DNA of 64,000 nt from Erysipelatoclostridium sp. An173 (GCF_002160495.1 NZ_NFKR01000002.1:93943-157942); one strand, 5' to 3'; shown: positions 54,632 to 63,886, counted from the stretch's first letter. The notes: generated from the sequence alone by a model not told the origin. A program made the numbers and translations.

Positions 54632-55385
54632 AACACTTGATTTTTTATTGTGATTATTATATGATGATTTTGTCAAATATTCCAAAAGAAAAGGATGAGC
54701 TGCTACTCATCCTTTTCGCTGTTTTACGGGTCATAGATTATGTTAGTCTAATTTATTAGACTTTATTAAATATATTATTAAAAATAGGATAATCAAATAT
54801 TCCATTTAGAGGAACATCTCCTATTTTAGTGGTGACCCGCTGGTAGAAAATAAACATCTTTCTATCCTCCCTCCATTAAAACAGCTGGTGCACCATACCT
54901 ATATTATACTTCAAAGGATAATAATTTTTGTCTCAACTTCATTATAAATTTGTATCAGTAATGTTTAAAAAATAATTATTTTATTTGTAGAGTAAGAGAT
55001 GATTTTGATAAAAACACTTGATTATTTTATGTGATTATTATATGATGTTTTTGTCAATATTCTAGATGAAAATAATAAGTTGATTTATGGGTCAAAGATA
55101 TTTTTAGTCTAGTTTATTAGACTTTATTAAATATATTATTAAAAATAGGATAATCAAATATTTCAAACAAAAAAGATGAGTTGCTCCTCATCTTTTTTGC
55201 TTTTAAAAAAATATTATTAGTTCAGTTTATTAGAGTTTTATTAAATAAAGAATTAAAATAGGATAGTAAATATTCTTTTTAGAAAGACATTCTCTATTTT
55301 ATAGATGACTTGCTGGTAGAAAATAAATGTCTTTCTATCCTCTCCATTAAAATAACTGGTGTATTATAGCTAGATATTTTTAATA
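54632..55385. repeat. Non-coding repeated element with conserved promoters and hairpins
   Basis: An 850-base gap holds no conventional gene but two related units. Each starts with TTGATT-N17-TATGAT (54637-54665 and 55018-55046). A 50-base stretch ending in ggataatcaaatatt is identical at 54752-54801 and 55113-55162; a diverged third copy lies at about 55217-55276. Each full copy carries AGTCTA...TAGACT hairpins. A tail with ctggtagaaaataaa...tctttctatcct occurs near 54840 and 55313. Bidirectional hairpins occur at 54688-54717 and about 55172-55198. The layout looks like small-RNA genes, perhaps converging. Confidence 0.65.
54684..54908 (-). ncRNA. Candidate minus-strand small RNA with a 33-codon ORF
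   Basis: On the minus strand TATAAT (54908-54903) could start a transcript near 54896 that ends at the hairpin 54688-54717 plus T-tract. It contains GGAGGGAGG and, 7 bases on, an ATG opening a 33-codon frame beginning MFIFYQRVTTKIGDV. The second unit keeps the ribosome-like GGAGAGG but has ACA in place of ATG. It faces the plus-strand promoter at 54637-54665, so the two transcripts would overlap. No -35 box is clear. Coding is not supported by the second copy. Confidence 0.35.
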
Positions 55386-55434
55386 ATAGTAATTGTGTTT
55401 TAACATTATAAATATGTATTAAAAAAGATATCAA

Positions 55435-55854
55435 TTAAATGATATCTTTTAATACGTTTTTAAACAATTGATCAAATTCCGGTTTAGCACGTTTTAAACT
55501 AACTGGTCTTCCATCTCTAGTCATAAAGCAATGCCTTGAAGTACCAGTAGTACATAGCTTATTATTTTGATTATAAATTTCATATTTAAAAGCGAAACGA
55601 ACACCAGTATAGTCAGTTACGCTTACTTTGATAGTAGCTAAATCATCAAAGTACATCATATTTAGATATTGACAATTTACTTCTAAGACAGGGGAGATGA
55701 TTCCTTCATCTTCCATTTTTTTATATGTTAAACCGATTTGGTTCATATAGTCAATACGCGCTTCTTCGAACCAGCGAATATAATTGGAATGATGAATAAT
55801 TCCCATTTGATCTGTTTCGTAGTATTTAGCTAAATGTTGATATGGTTTGATCAT
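55435..55854 (-). CDS. Acyl-CoA thioesterase, YbgC/4HBT family
   Basis: 139 residues, single hot-dog fold. Motif YYETDQMGIIHHSNYIRWFEEARIDYM contains the catalytic Asp and the HHSNY stretch typical of 4-hydroxybenzoyl-CoA thioesterase-like proteins. Hydrolyses acyl-CoA; the chain is unknown. Start ATG at 55854 overlaps the stop of the preceding MBL gene (ATGA), indicating coupling. Confidence 0.9.
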   Translation of the reverse strand: MIKPYQHLAKYYETDQMGIIHHSNYIRWFEEARIDYMNQIGLTYKKMEDEGIISPVLEVNCQYLNMMYFDDLATIKVSVTDYTGVRFAFKYEIYNQNNKLCTTGTSRHCFMTRDGRPVSLKRAKPEFDQLFKNVLKDII

Positions 55855-56513
55855 AATAAATTAAATTCTTCTCCTTCATATTTTATTTTGATAATATTAT
55901 GATATTGATTTAGTGGTGGATTATCAATAGCTTCAAGCATTTTTTGAGTACTTTCAGTAAAATGCATAGGTAATACATATTTAATGGTTACATTTTTTAA
56001 AATATAATCCATTCCCCACCAGATTGTTTCTTCTAATCGAGGATCTAAAGCAGTCATTAATAAGTCAAAATGGATATTTTTGATTTTATTAATTTCTTGT
56101 TTAAAAGTGTTTTCTTGATATTTGTTATCTTCATCTGGTTCACCAATCCAGTGCCACCAGTGTAAATCACCACCATGATATAGATATTTGTCTTCAACAT
56201 TAACAACAAAGGCCACTCCTAAATCAGTCGATAATAATGTTTGAATTTTTAAGTCATCAATTTGATAAGATTTATTAGGAGCTACTTTTATTCCTTTATT
56301 ATTAATACCTTGATCGATAATATATGTAATATTAGGATGATCGATATGATAAATTTCAGGATTATAGTGATCGTAGTGATTATGGGAAACAAAAACATAA
56401 AGAGGTTTTGATTTATTTAATTTAGGAATATTTCCCAGGTAATAATCGAATAATAACAAATGATGTTCTAATTCAACTAGGAAACCACTATTATAAAGAT
56501 AAGTTATTTTCAT
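55851..56513 (-). CDS. MBL-fold metallohydrolase
   Basis: 220 residues from the ATG at 56513, with GGAGGT upstream; an earlier in-frame codon would overlap that site. Motif VSHNHYDHYNPEIY (HxHxDH-like, here HNHYDH) and later HGGDLHWW, ALDPRLEE and LPMHFTES complete the metal site. Resembles the UlaG/RomA branch of the beta-lactamase fold. Substrate not clear. Cotranscribed with the thioesterase. Confidence 0.88.
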   Translation of the reverse strand: MKITYLYNSGFLVELEHHLLLFDYYLGNIPKLNKSKPLYVFVSHNHYDHYNPEIYHIDHPNITYIIDQGINNKGIKVAPNKSYQIDDLKIQTLLSTDLGVAFVVNVEDKYLYHGGDLHWWHWIGEPDEDNKYQENTFKQEINKIKNIHFDLLMTALDPRLEETIWWGMDYILKNVTIKYVLPMHFTESTQKMLEAIDNPPLNQYHNIIKIKYEGEEFNLL

Positions 56514-56523
56514 TTTTACCTCC

Positions 56524-56547
56524 AAAAAAAGGGAGATTACTCTCCCT
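56524..56547 (-). terminator. Terminator between yebC and the MBL gene
   Basis: Perfect 7-bp stem agggaga / tctccct (56530-56536, 56541-56547), loop ttac, T7 on the minus strand. It covers the yebC stop codon and its T-run abuts the MBL ribosome site. Confidence 0.8.
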
Positions 56548-57271
56548 CATCATAGTTTGCAACGTTATGATAGATATGGTCAACATCATCACAATCATTA
56601 AGATTGTTCATTAGTCTTTCGAATAATTCCATATCTTCACCTTCAAGTTCAACTGTTTCTTGAGGAACTGTTTGAATTTCATCGATATCAAATTCAACAT
56701 CAGCTTTTACCCCTTCGATAGCTTCCTTGATTTTATTTAAATCTGATGGTTCTCCAATAACTTTAATTGATCCATCATCTTCACTAATTATATCTCTAGC
56801 ATCGATTTCTGCCATTACTAAAGCATCTAAAACTGCTTCTTCATCCAATCCTTTAAAGCTTACTACAGACATTGTATCATATTGATAAGCAACTGAACCT
56901 TCATTTCCTAATTTAGCTTTAGATTTAGTGAATGCTGGACGTACTTGTGAAATAGTACGATTAATATTGTCAGTTAAACAATTAACAATTAAAGTCGCAC
57001 CACCAGCTGCATAACCTTCAAATACTTTTTCTTCATAATTTTCAGTTACACCACTTTTTACTTTATCAACTGCTCTTTTGATAACATCAGCAGGTACTTG
57101 TTCTTTTTTAGCTTTTTCAATTATTCTTCTTAAAGCAAGGTTTCCATCGGGTTCTGGACCACCAGCTTTAGCAATTAAATAAATTTCTTTACCATAACGT
57201 GAGTATAGTTTAGCTTTTTTAGCAGCTGTTTTGGCCATTGCCACTTTACGCACTTCATGTGCTCTACCCAT
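56537..57271 (-). CDS. yebC: YebC/PmpR-family protein
   Basis: 244 residues, three-domain YebC fold with MGRAHEVRKVAMAKTAAKKAKLYSRYGKEI at the N-terminus and the conserved GGPEPDGNLALRRIIEKAKKEQVPADVI. Usually annotated as a transcription regulator; recent work links YebC family members to translation of proline-rich stretches. AAGGAGG lies before the ATG at 57271. Confidence 0.95.
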   Translation of the reverse strand: MGRAHEVRKVAMAKTAAKKAKLYSRYGKEIYLIAKAGGPEPDGNLALRRIIEKAKKEQVPADVIKRAVDKVKSGVTENYEEKVFEGYAAGGATLIVNCLTDNINRTISQVRPAFTKSKAKLGNEGSVAYQYDTMSVVSFKGLDEEAVLDALVMAEIDARDIISEDDGSIKVIGEPSDLNKIKEAIEGVKADVEFDIDEIQTVPQETVELEGEDMELFERLMNNLNDCDDVDHIYHNVANYDEGE

Positions 57272-57425
57272 AAATAATTCCTCCTTAAAGTGATAAATTC
57301 TTTTAAATTATACACTTATCATCTAATATTATCAAGTAGCGTTTTTATCCTGATTTATTGTTATTTATCCCATTATAGCTCAATTATTCATAAAACTAGC
57401 TATAATATATGTAGAGGTGGTAAAT

Positions 57426-57995
57426 ATGAACTGGCTTTATATAATTAAAAAAGATAATAGTTCATGGTTAGCTAAAATAATTTGTATTATTTTATATGGT
57501 GCAATATATTTAGTAGTTATTTTATTAGCAAGTAACTTATTTTATAGTTGGCGTTACTTAATTACTGCATTAATTTTTTTATATTTTATCTTATTTATAA
57601 TACCTGCATTTGTTTATCCGTTTTGGGCTGTTAGTGAAGATAAGCTTGTTTTAGTATATTTAAATAATTACCGACAAAAATGGCGTTATATACTTACTCG
57701 TAAGGCAAACTTAATTATTCCTTTTACAGTAATTGATAAAATAAAAATTAGTTACGTTAAAACATCAGCGACTTTTATTTATAATAATGGTTATAGTTTA
57801 ATTTTTGAAATTCAATTGATTGATGGTAATATTATTAAAATGGATGCGTTGTTTAATGCGGATAAAACTAAGTTTGTAGCAGCAATTAGATATATGCAAA
57901 AACATGGAGTAAAGTTTGAAGATCACTTAAAGTTAATTAAAGCAATTGAATCAGGTTATAATTTATATCAATATATTCAAAAATTAGAGGTTTAA
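57426..57995 (+). CDS. Membrane protein of unknown function preceding a LytTR regulator
   Basis: 189 residues from the ATG at 57426 (AGAGGTGG upstream). Two membrane helices (about 20-43 and 47-69) followed by a soluble domain (about 75-189) with alternating beta strands that could be a PH-like fold. I recognise no family. Four bases separate it from the LytTR gene, so the two are probably one operon and may form a membrane-controlled regulator pair. Confidence 0.7.
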   Translation: MNWLYIIKKDNSSWLAKIICIILYGAIYLVVILLASNLFYSWRYLITALIFLYFILFIIPAFVYPFWAVSEDKLVLVYLNNYRQKWRYILTRKANLIIPFTVIDKIKISYVKTSATFIYNNGYSLIFEIQLIDGNIIKMDALFNADKTKFVAAIRYMQKHGVKFEDHLKLIKAIESGYNLYQYIQKLEV

Positions 57996-57999
57996 AAAG

Positions 58000-58638
58000 A
58001 TGTTAAATATTTATATCAGCAATAATATAGAATATTGGCGTGAAAAATTAAGATTTTTAGATCAAAAAGTAAAATGTTATGAAAATTTTGATTTAAGTAT
58101 CAACTATAATTTAGGTATTTGTGATTCAATAGATGACTTGATTAAATTAAAAGATATTAATAATAAGTGTATTTTAATTTTTATAATTGATAATTATGAA
58201 CAGATTTTTGAATATCAGAAATTTAATATTCATTATTATTTAAGAAAGAATTTTTTTGAAAAAGATATTGAAAAAATAAAGGACTCTTTAATAGCATTAT
58301 TAAAGAATAAAAATAAAGTGATTAAATATAAAAGTGGCTTAATTGAATATGAGATTAATATTGATAATATATTATATATTGAATCATATCGTAATGAAAT
58401 TATTATTCATACTAAGCTTCTTGATTATTCTCGTCGCTTTTCTTTAAAGAAAATTTTAAAAGAACTTGATAATCGTTTTGTTCAATGCCATAAATCTTAT
58501 CTTGTTAATATTGAAAATGTAACTAACTTGTTTTATGACCATTTAGAGATTAATAATATAATAAAAATACCAGTAGGCAGAAAATATCAACTATTAGTTA
58601 AAAATAAGTATCAAAATTATCAAAATAGAAACTTTTAA
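58000..58638 (+). CDS. LytTR DNA-binding regulator with a weak receiver domain
   Basis: 212 residues. The C-terminal LytTR domain is clear (about 105-205: ILYIESYRNEIIIHTK, RFVQCHKSYLVNIENV). The N-terminal part has a receiver-like pattern with an Asp in LIFIIDNYE but no canonical acidic pair at its start and Arg-Lys (YYLRKN) where Lys-Pro is normal. It may not be phosphorylated. No kinase is adjacent; the membrane protein just upstream is the likely partner. Confidence 0.82.
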   Translation: MLNIYISNNIEYWREKLRFLDQKVKCYENFDLSINYNLGICDSIDDLIKLKDINNKCILIFIIDNYEQIFEYQKFNIHYYLRKNFFEKDIEKIKDSLIALLKNKNKVIKYKSGLIEYEINIDNILYIESYRNEIIIHTKLLDYSRRFSLKKILKELDNRFVQCHKSYLVNIENVTNLFYDHLEINNIIKIPVGRKYQLLVKNKYQNYQNRNF

Positions 58639-58640
58639 TA

Positions 58641-58673
58641 AAATCTGGATATAGTTGTATATCTAGATTTTTT
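58641..58673 (+). terminator. Terminator after the LytTR gene
   Basis: 13-bp stem with one G-U pair (58641-58653, 58658-58670), loop gttg, T-run. Confidence 0.88.
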
Positions 58674-58766
58674 AATTATTAACCCCCTATAAATAAGATT
58701 ATAAATAAAAAATATGCTTATTAATAGCAACAAAAAAAACTTGATGAAATATTAAGATTAATCATC

Positions 58767-58794
58767 TTGAAATAGTATTTTATTGTGCTATAAT
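58767..58794 (+). promoter_or_regulatory. Promoter of the flavoprotein-TrkHA gene set
   Basis: TTGAAA (58767-58772), 16-base spacer, TATAAT (58789-58794), 26 bases before the ATG with ACAAGGAG between. Confidence 0.72.
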
Positions 58795-58819
58795 CAAGTA
58801 ACTACAAGGAGATTTTTTT

Positions 58820-59953
58820 ATGAATACAACAATCATAATCGGTGCTGGAGCAAGTGGTTTATTATGCGGTCATGAACTGGCAAAAACAGGTGAAAACGTG
58901 ATTATATTAGAACAGTCTAATAAATCAGGTAGAAAAATATTAGCTAGTGGTAATGGTCGTTGTAATTTATCGAACACTGATTTACAAATGAAATATTATA
59001 ATACAGATGATTGGCGAATTGCTGCTATAATTAATAATTTTGATGCTAAAAAGTATTTTGAAAAAATTGGGGTGCTGGTTAGGCAAAATGGTAAACTGCT
59101 TTATCCGCGATCTAATCAAAGTTTAACTGTTAAAAATGCTTTAATGAATAATTATAATAATGTAGCTTTGATTGAAAATTGCGAAGCTTTAAAAATTACA
59201 AAACAGGGAAAAGGCTATGTAGTAACAACAACATTAGGTGATTATTATGGCGATAATATTGTTATTGCAACTGGTTCGCCAGCTTCATTATTATCAGGAA
59301 AAAATAATTATGATTTAGTTAAACAATTAGGTTTAAAAATAACAAAATTATATCCAAGTCTGGTGCAATTAAAAACTAAACCTGCTTATCGTAGCTTAAA
59401 AGGCGTTCGAGTTAAATGTATTGCTCATTTGTATGTAGATAAGCAGCTGATTGAAAGCCAGGAAGGTGAAGTTTTGTTTAGTGAAAATGGGTTATCAGGA
59501 ATTTGTATTATGCAACTTTCCAGGTTGTTACCACATTATCAAGGTATAAAAGAAATATCGTTAGATTTAATGCCAGACTACGGTCAAAAAGAATTAGCTG
59601 ATTTATTGCAAAAAAGAAGGCAGGATTTTAATGATTATTATCTAGCGGGTATTTTTAATGATAAATTAGCTAAAGTATTAGAAAATGTTGCTAATTTAAA
59701 AGATTGGCGTTTTTTAATAAAAGATACTTATGGCATTGAAAAAGCCCAAGTAATCAGTGGTGGTGTTAGTTTGGAAGAAGTAAATGAAAATCTAGAAGTA
59801 AATAAATATCCAAATATCTATTTAACAGGTGAATTGTTAGATGTTGACGGTGATTGTGGCGGCTATAATCTTCATTTTGCCTTTGCTTCGGGTTATCATG
59901 TGGCCAAAACAATTATAAATGGAAAAGAGGGATTAGATGCTACAAATAAATAA
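58820..59953 (+). CDS. HI0933/BaiN-family flavoprotein
   Basis: 377 residues. FAD-binding IIGAGASGLLCGHELAK and the family motif SGRKILASGNGRCNLSN; C-terminal GGVSLEEVNENLE and GELLDVDGDCGGYNLHFAFASG. Members are NAD(P)/FAD oxidoreductases of mostly unknown substrate; BaiN acts in bile-acid 7-dehydroxylation, but this homologue is not near other bai genes. Overlaps the next gene by 17 bases. Confidence 0.9.
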   Translation: MNTTIIIGAGASGLLCGHELAKTGENVIILEQSNKSGRKILASGNGRCNLSNTDLQMKYYNTDDWRIAAIINNFDAKKYFEKIGVLVRQNGKLLYPRSNQSLTVKNALMNNYNNVALIENCEALKITKQGKGYVVTTTLGDYYGDNIVIATGSPASLLSGKNNYDLVKQLGLKITKLYPSLVQLKTKPAYRSLKGVRVKCIAHLYVDKQLIESQEGEVLFSENGLSGICIMQLSRLLPHYQGIKEISLDLMPDYGQKELADLLQKRRQDFNDYYLAGIFNDKLAKVLENVANLKDWRFLIKDTYGIEKAQVISGGVSLEEVNENLEVNKYPNIYLTGELLDVDGDCGGYNLHFAFASGYHVAKTIINGKEGLDATNK

Positions 59954-61517
59954 TGTGATGGTTCCTTTAGATACAACTGACTATCAAAAAGTTATATCAC
60001 AACAACTAAATATTTCTAAAAATAAGATTCGTGATGTTAAGTTAGTTAAACAGGCGGTGGACGCTAGAAGAAAAAATAAAGTTCATTTTGTTTGCAGCTT
60101 CACTTTTAATATTGACAATGAAGATCTTGTAATAGCAAAACGACCTAAATTACAGTTGTCAAAAGTAAAACCATATAATTATCCTGTGTTGAAAGCAACT
60201 GATGATCATATCGTTGTTGTTGGTAGTGGTCCAGCAGGATTATTTTGTGCCTATAGTTTGGCTAGAGCACATCAAAAAGTTACTTTAATTGAACGTGGTA
60301 GTGCAGTTGATAAACGAAAAAATGATATCGATCATTTTTTTAAAACAGGTAAGTTGAATCCTGAAAGCAATGTTCAATTTGGTGAAGGTGGTGCTGGTAC
60401 ATTTAGTGATGGAAAACTAACAACTGGTGTTAAGGATTATCGAAAACGTTTTATTTTAGAAACATTTGTAGAACATGGGGCTAATGATGATATATTATAT
60501 TCTAATAAACCACATGTTGGTACTGATTATTTAATAAATGTTGTTGCTAATATGCGTAAGACAATTCAAAAAAACGGTGGAACGGTTTTATTTGATACAA
60601 AGCTTGTTGATTTAGAACTTGAAAATAATCAAGTAAAAAAAATAATTATTGAAAAAAATGGTCAGGTAGAAAAAATGTCTGTTGATAAACTAGTATTAGC
60701 AATAGGTCATAGTGCTCGAGATACCTATGAGATGCTTTATCAAAAAGGTTTAGAAATTAGTCAAAAACCATTTGCAGTTGGTTTTAGAATCGAGCATTTA
60801 CAATCATTTATAAATGTTCATCAATATGGAAAATTTGCTAGTCATCCTCGTTTAAAAGCGGCTGATTATAAACTAGCAGTTAAAACAAGCAGTGGTCGTG
60901 GTGTTTATACATTTTGTATGTGTCCAGGAGGTCAGGTAATTAATTCAAGTAGTGAAGAAGGTGGTCTAGTTGTAAACGGAATGAGCAATCAGGCCCGTGA
61001 TGATAAAAATGCCAATAGTGCTATTTTAGTTACAGTTGGACCTGATGATTTTGATAGTGATCATCCTTTGGCTGGTGTTAGTTTTCAACGTCAGTTAGAA
61101 CAAAAAGCCTTTGAATTAGGTGGTCAAAATTATCATGTGCCAGTGATGCGAGTTGAAGATTATATAAATAATACAATTGCTTTAACAAGTGAAGAAGTTA
61201 ATTGTAGTGTTTTACCAGCTGTCAAATATGCTAATTTAAATGAGTTGTTTCCAGAACCAATTAACCAGGCTTTAAAAGAAGGATTACAATTAATGGAACA
61301 AAAATTTTCTGGATTTACCAATCAGGCAATGTTATCGGGAGTTGAATCTCGCTCTTCTTCGCCAGTAAGATTTTATCGGGATAATAATTATCGAAGCAAC
61401 ATTACTAATATTTATCCAATTGGGGAAGGAGCTGGTTATGCTGGAGGAATTATGTCTAGTGCTATTGATGGTTTAAAATGCAGTGAGATTCTTTTAAAAG
61501 AAGAAAGCTGTATTTAG
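59937..61517 (+). CDS. FAD-dependent dehydrogenase (COG2509 type)
   Basis: 526 residues. A short N-terminal domain (about 1-90) precedes an FAD Rossmann fold: VVVGSGPAGLFCAYSLARAHQKV with ERG, the NVQFGEGGAGTFSDGKLTTG stretch, a C-terminal IYPIGEGAGYAGGIMSSAIDG. The family is widespread in Firmicutes; its substrate is unestablished. Start within the previous gene, with AAGAGGG upstream. Confidence 0.9.
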   Translation: MLQINNVMVPLDTTDYQKVISQQLNISKNKIRDVKLVKQAVDARRKNKVHFVCSFTFNIDNEDLVIAKRPKLQLSKVKPYNYPVLKATDDHIVVVGSGPAGLFCAYSLARAHQKVTLIERGSAVDKRKNDIDHFFKTGKLNPESNVQFGEGGAGTFSDGKLTTGVKDYRKRFILETFVEHGANDDILYSNKPHVGTDYLINVVANMRKTIQKNGGTVLFDTKLVDLELENNQVKKIIIEKNGQVEKMSVDKLVLAIGHSARDTYEMLYQKGLEISQKPFAVGFRIEHLQSFINVHQYGKFASHPRLKAADYKLAVKTSSGRGVYTFCMCPGGQVINSSSEEGGLVVNGMSNQARDDKNANSAILVTVGPDDFDSDHPLAGVSFQRQLEQKAFELGGQNYHVPVMRVEDYINNTIALTSEEVNCSVLPAVKYANLNELFPEPINQALKEGLQLMEQKFSGFTNQAMLSGVESRSSSPVRFYRDNNYRSNITNIYPIGEGAGYAGGIMSSAIDGLKCSEILLKEESCI

Positions 61518-61526
61518 GAGGGAAGT

Positions 61527-62930
61527 ATGAAAGTTTTAACGATAGGATTAAATAAGACACATCATGTGATGCGTCCAACCCGTAAAATTGCCTTGAGCTT
61601 TTTATTGGTAATTTTCATTGGCTCTGTTTTATTAACTCTGCCAATAAGTAATAATGACGGTCTAACAAGCTATTTAAATAACTTGTTTATTGCAACTTCA
61701 GCAACTTGTGTTACTGGACTGGTTCCAGTAACCCCTAGTGAGCAATATAGTTTATTTGGACAGATAGTAATTATTATATTGATTCAAATTGGCGGTTTAG
61801 GTTTTTTAACATTTTTAAATTTATTGTTAATGAAATTAAAAAAGAAAATTTCTTTAACTAATAAAGTAGTATTACAAGAAGCTTTTAATCAGCCGACATT
61901 AAATAATATTCCTAAATTCGTGAAAAATGTAATTAAATATACATTTATCGTAGAAGGAATTGGAGCTATTTTATTATCGTTTGTATTTATCCCTGATCAT
62001 GGGGTTATTAAGGGTATATACTATTCGATATTTCATGCAATTTCAGCCTTTTGTAATGCCGGATTTGATGTTTTAGGTAGTAATTCATTAATTGGTTATC
62101 AAACTAACTGGTTAATTAATTTAGTTATACCTGGTTTGATTATCATGGGTGGTTTAGGATTCATTGTCTGGTTTGATATTGCTGCTTGTATTAAAAAGGA
62201 ATTTAAAAGACATACTAAATTTAATAAAAAACATCTGTTTACAAGCTTTTCTTTGCACACAAAGTTAGTTTTAATTGCAACAGCATCATTATTAATTGGT
62301 GGAGCAGTAATATTCTATTTATGTGAGTTCAATAATCCTAAAACAATTGGAAATTTAAATTTAATTGATCAGATTCAGATTTCCTGGTTTCAATCAGCAA
62401 CCTTAAGAACAGCTGGATTTGCATCTGTAGATATGGCTAGTTTGCATCCAGCTACTAAATTTATGATGTGTATTGTAATGTTTATTGGTGGTTCGCCAGC
62501 AGGAACTGCAGGAGGAATTAAAACAGTTACTTTCGCGCTTGGTATTTTAGAAGTATATAATATTTATCATGGGCGTAAAGAGGTTACCGTTTTTACTCGA
62601 CGAATTCCTAAACATTTAATAGTACGTTCTTTTGCGATTATTTCAATGGCAGTATCTTTAGTTATCGGTGGTATCTTTATCTTGTCATTAAGTGAAACGG
62701 CAGAATTTATTGATATTTGCTTTGAGGTAGTTTCAGCTTTTGCAACAGTTGGCTTAAGTGCTTCATTAACACCGGTATTAACGGACATTGGTAAGATTGT
62801 AATTATAATTTTAATGTATGTAGGTCGAATTGGACCAATTACGATGATAATTTCATTTGCACGTAAATCGTATTTAAGATCAAGTAAGAAGGAAGTAAGA
62901 TATCCTGATGGTGATATTTTACTAGGATAA
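61527..62930 (+). CDS. TrkH/KtrB-family K+ uptake channel subunit (second copy)
   Basis: 467 residues. Same four-repeat pore with filter loops ATCVTGLV, AFCNAGFD, LRTAGFA and ATVGLSA. The repeats match the paralogue at 10131-11450, but sequence between helices differs, including an insertion after helix 6 (KKEFKRHTKFNKKH). AGGAGGG lies before the ATG. Paired with the RCK gene 13 bases downstream. Confidence 0.93.
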   Translation: MKVLTIGLNKTHHVMRPTRKIALSFLLVIFIGSVLLTLPISNNDGLTSYLNNLFIATSATCVTGLVPVTPSEQYSLFGQIVIIILIQIGGLGFLTFLNLLLMKLKKKISLTNKVVLQEAFNQPTLNNIPKFVKNVIKYTFIVEGIGAILLSFVFIPDHGVIKGIYYSIFHAISAFCNAGFDVLGSNSLIGYQTNWLINLVIPGLIIMGGLGFIVWFDIAACIKKEFKRHTKFNKKHLFTSFSLHTKLVLIATASLLIGGAVIFYLCEFNNPKTIGNLNLIDQIQISWFQSATLRTAGFASVDMASLHPATKFMMCIVMFIGGSPAGTAGGIKTVTFALGILEVYNIYHGRKEVTVFTRRIPKHLIVRSFAIISMAVSLVIGGIFILSLSETAEFIDICFEVVSAFATVGLSASLTPVLTDIGKIVIIILMYVGRIGPITMIISFARKSYLRSSKKEVRYPDGDILLG

Positions 62931-62943
62931 TGAGGTGGAAAAG

Positions 62944-63609
62944 ATGGATAATAAACAATATGCAGTATTAGGATTAGGAATTTTTGGATCAACAGTAGCA
63001 ACTACTTTAGCTAATCATGGTTATGAAGTAATTGTCATTGATAAAGATCCTATTTGTGTTCAAAGAATTGCTGATGAAGTAACTAAAGCAATTGTTGGTG
63101 ATGTAACTGACATTGAAGAACTTCAAGCAGCTGGAATTGGTGATAGTGATGTTGCAATTGTAGCAATTGGAACTCATTTAGAAGAAGCTGTTTTAGCGAC
63201 AATGAATCTTAAGGAATTAGGTATTCCTTATGTAATTGCTAAAGCTAAAAATAAACAATTTATGAAAATCTTAGAAAAAGTTGGTGCTAATCGTGTTATT
63301 AGAGCTGAAAAGGAAATGGGAATAAAGGTTGCTAAAAGCCTGCTTCGTAAAAGTATTGTTGATTTAGTAGAATTAGATGATGATTATTCATTAGTTGAGA
63401 TTAAAGCACCACAATCTTGGGTTGGTAAAAACTTTGTAATATTAAATGTTCGGCGAGCATATGGAATGAATGTTATTGGTTTAAAACATGGTCAAGATAG
63501 GCAGTTATCATTAGACGTTGTTCCTGAATACCAGATTCAAGATGGCGATTACTTTTTGGTCATTGGAAAAACTAAGGAATTAGAGAAATTTGATTATATG
63601 ACAAAGTAG
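62944..63609 (+). CDS. TrkA/KtrA-family RCK subunit (second copy)
   Basis: 221 residues from the ATG at 62944 (GAGGTGG upstream). RCK_N with GLGIFGSTVATTLANHG and IDKD (about 8-30), RCK_C from about residue 135. Gates the channel encoded before it by nucleotide binding. The two Trk pairs in this window may differ in affinity or in coupling ion. Confidence 0.93.
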   Translation: MDNKQYAVLGLGIFGSTVATTLANHGYEVIVIDKDPICVQRIADEVTKAIVGDVTDIEELQAAGIGDSDVAIVAIGTHLEEAVLATMNLKELGIPYVIAKAKNKQFMKILEKVGANRVIRAEKEMGIKVAKSLLRKSIVDLVELDDDYSLVEIKAPQSWVGKNFVILNVRRAYGMNVIGLKHGQDRQLSLDVVPEYQIQDGDYFLVIGKTKELEKFDYMTK

Positions 63610-63629
63610 AGATTTCTGCTTTGTCTTTT
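63600..63629 (+). terminator. Terminator after the second trkA
   Basis: 10-bp stem gacaaagtag / ctgctttgtc with one G-U (63600-63609, 63616-63625) and T4; it begins in the last codons. Confidence 0.75.
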
Positions 63630-63673
63630 GTTTAAAGAGAGGTCATTTAAAAAAATATTCTTTATATTATCTT

Positions 63674-63716
63674 AATAGCATTTTTATATAAAAAATAAAA
63701 ATGCTATTTTTTTTAT
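63674..63716. terminator. Strong second hairpin, possibly bidirectional
   Basis: 14-bp perfect stem aatagcatttttat / ataaaaatgctatt (63674-63687, 63695-63708), then a run of T. No gene lies between it and the previous terminator. Confidence 0.7.
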
Positions 63717-63886
63717 TATTTTATAAGGTTTTTAAGTAAAAATTGGATAAAAATGATATTAAAATTGTATTAAGATAAAATGAAATTATTATTAAGCTTT
63801 GAATTGTTATGATATTGTAAAGTTTGATTAGTAAAGGTTGCAACTTAGGTAGAAATATGTCAAAATTGTCAAAAATAAATATATCA

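Noticed and set aside
54661..54759. Plus-strand 32-codon frame beginning ATGATGATTTTG in the repeated element
   Set aside because: No ribosome site, and the second unit stops after six codons, so coding is unlikely.
62567..63001. 144-codon minus-strand ORF over the second trkH
   Set aside because: Shadow of the trkH reading frame on the opposite strand; no ribosome site and the plus-strand gene is certain.
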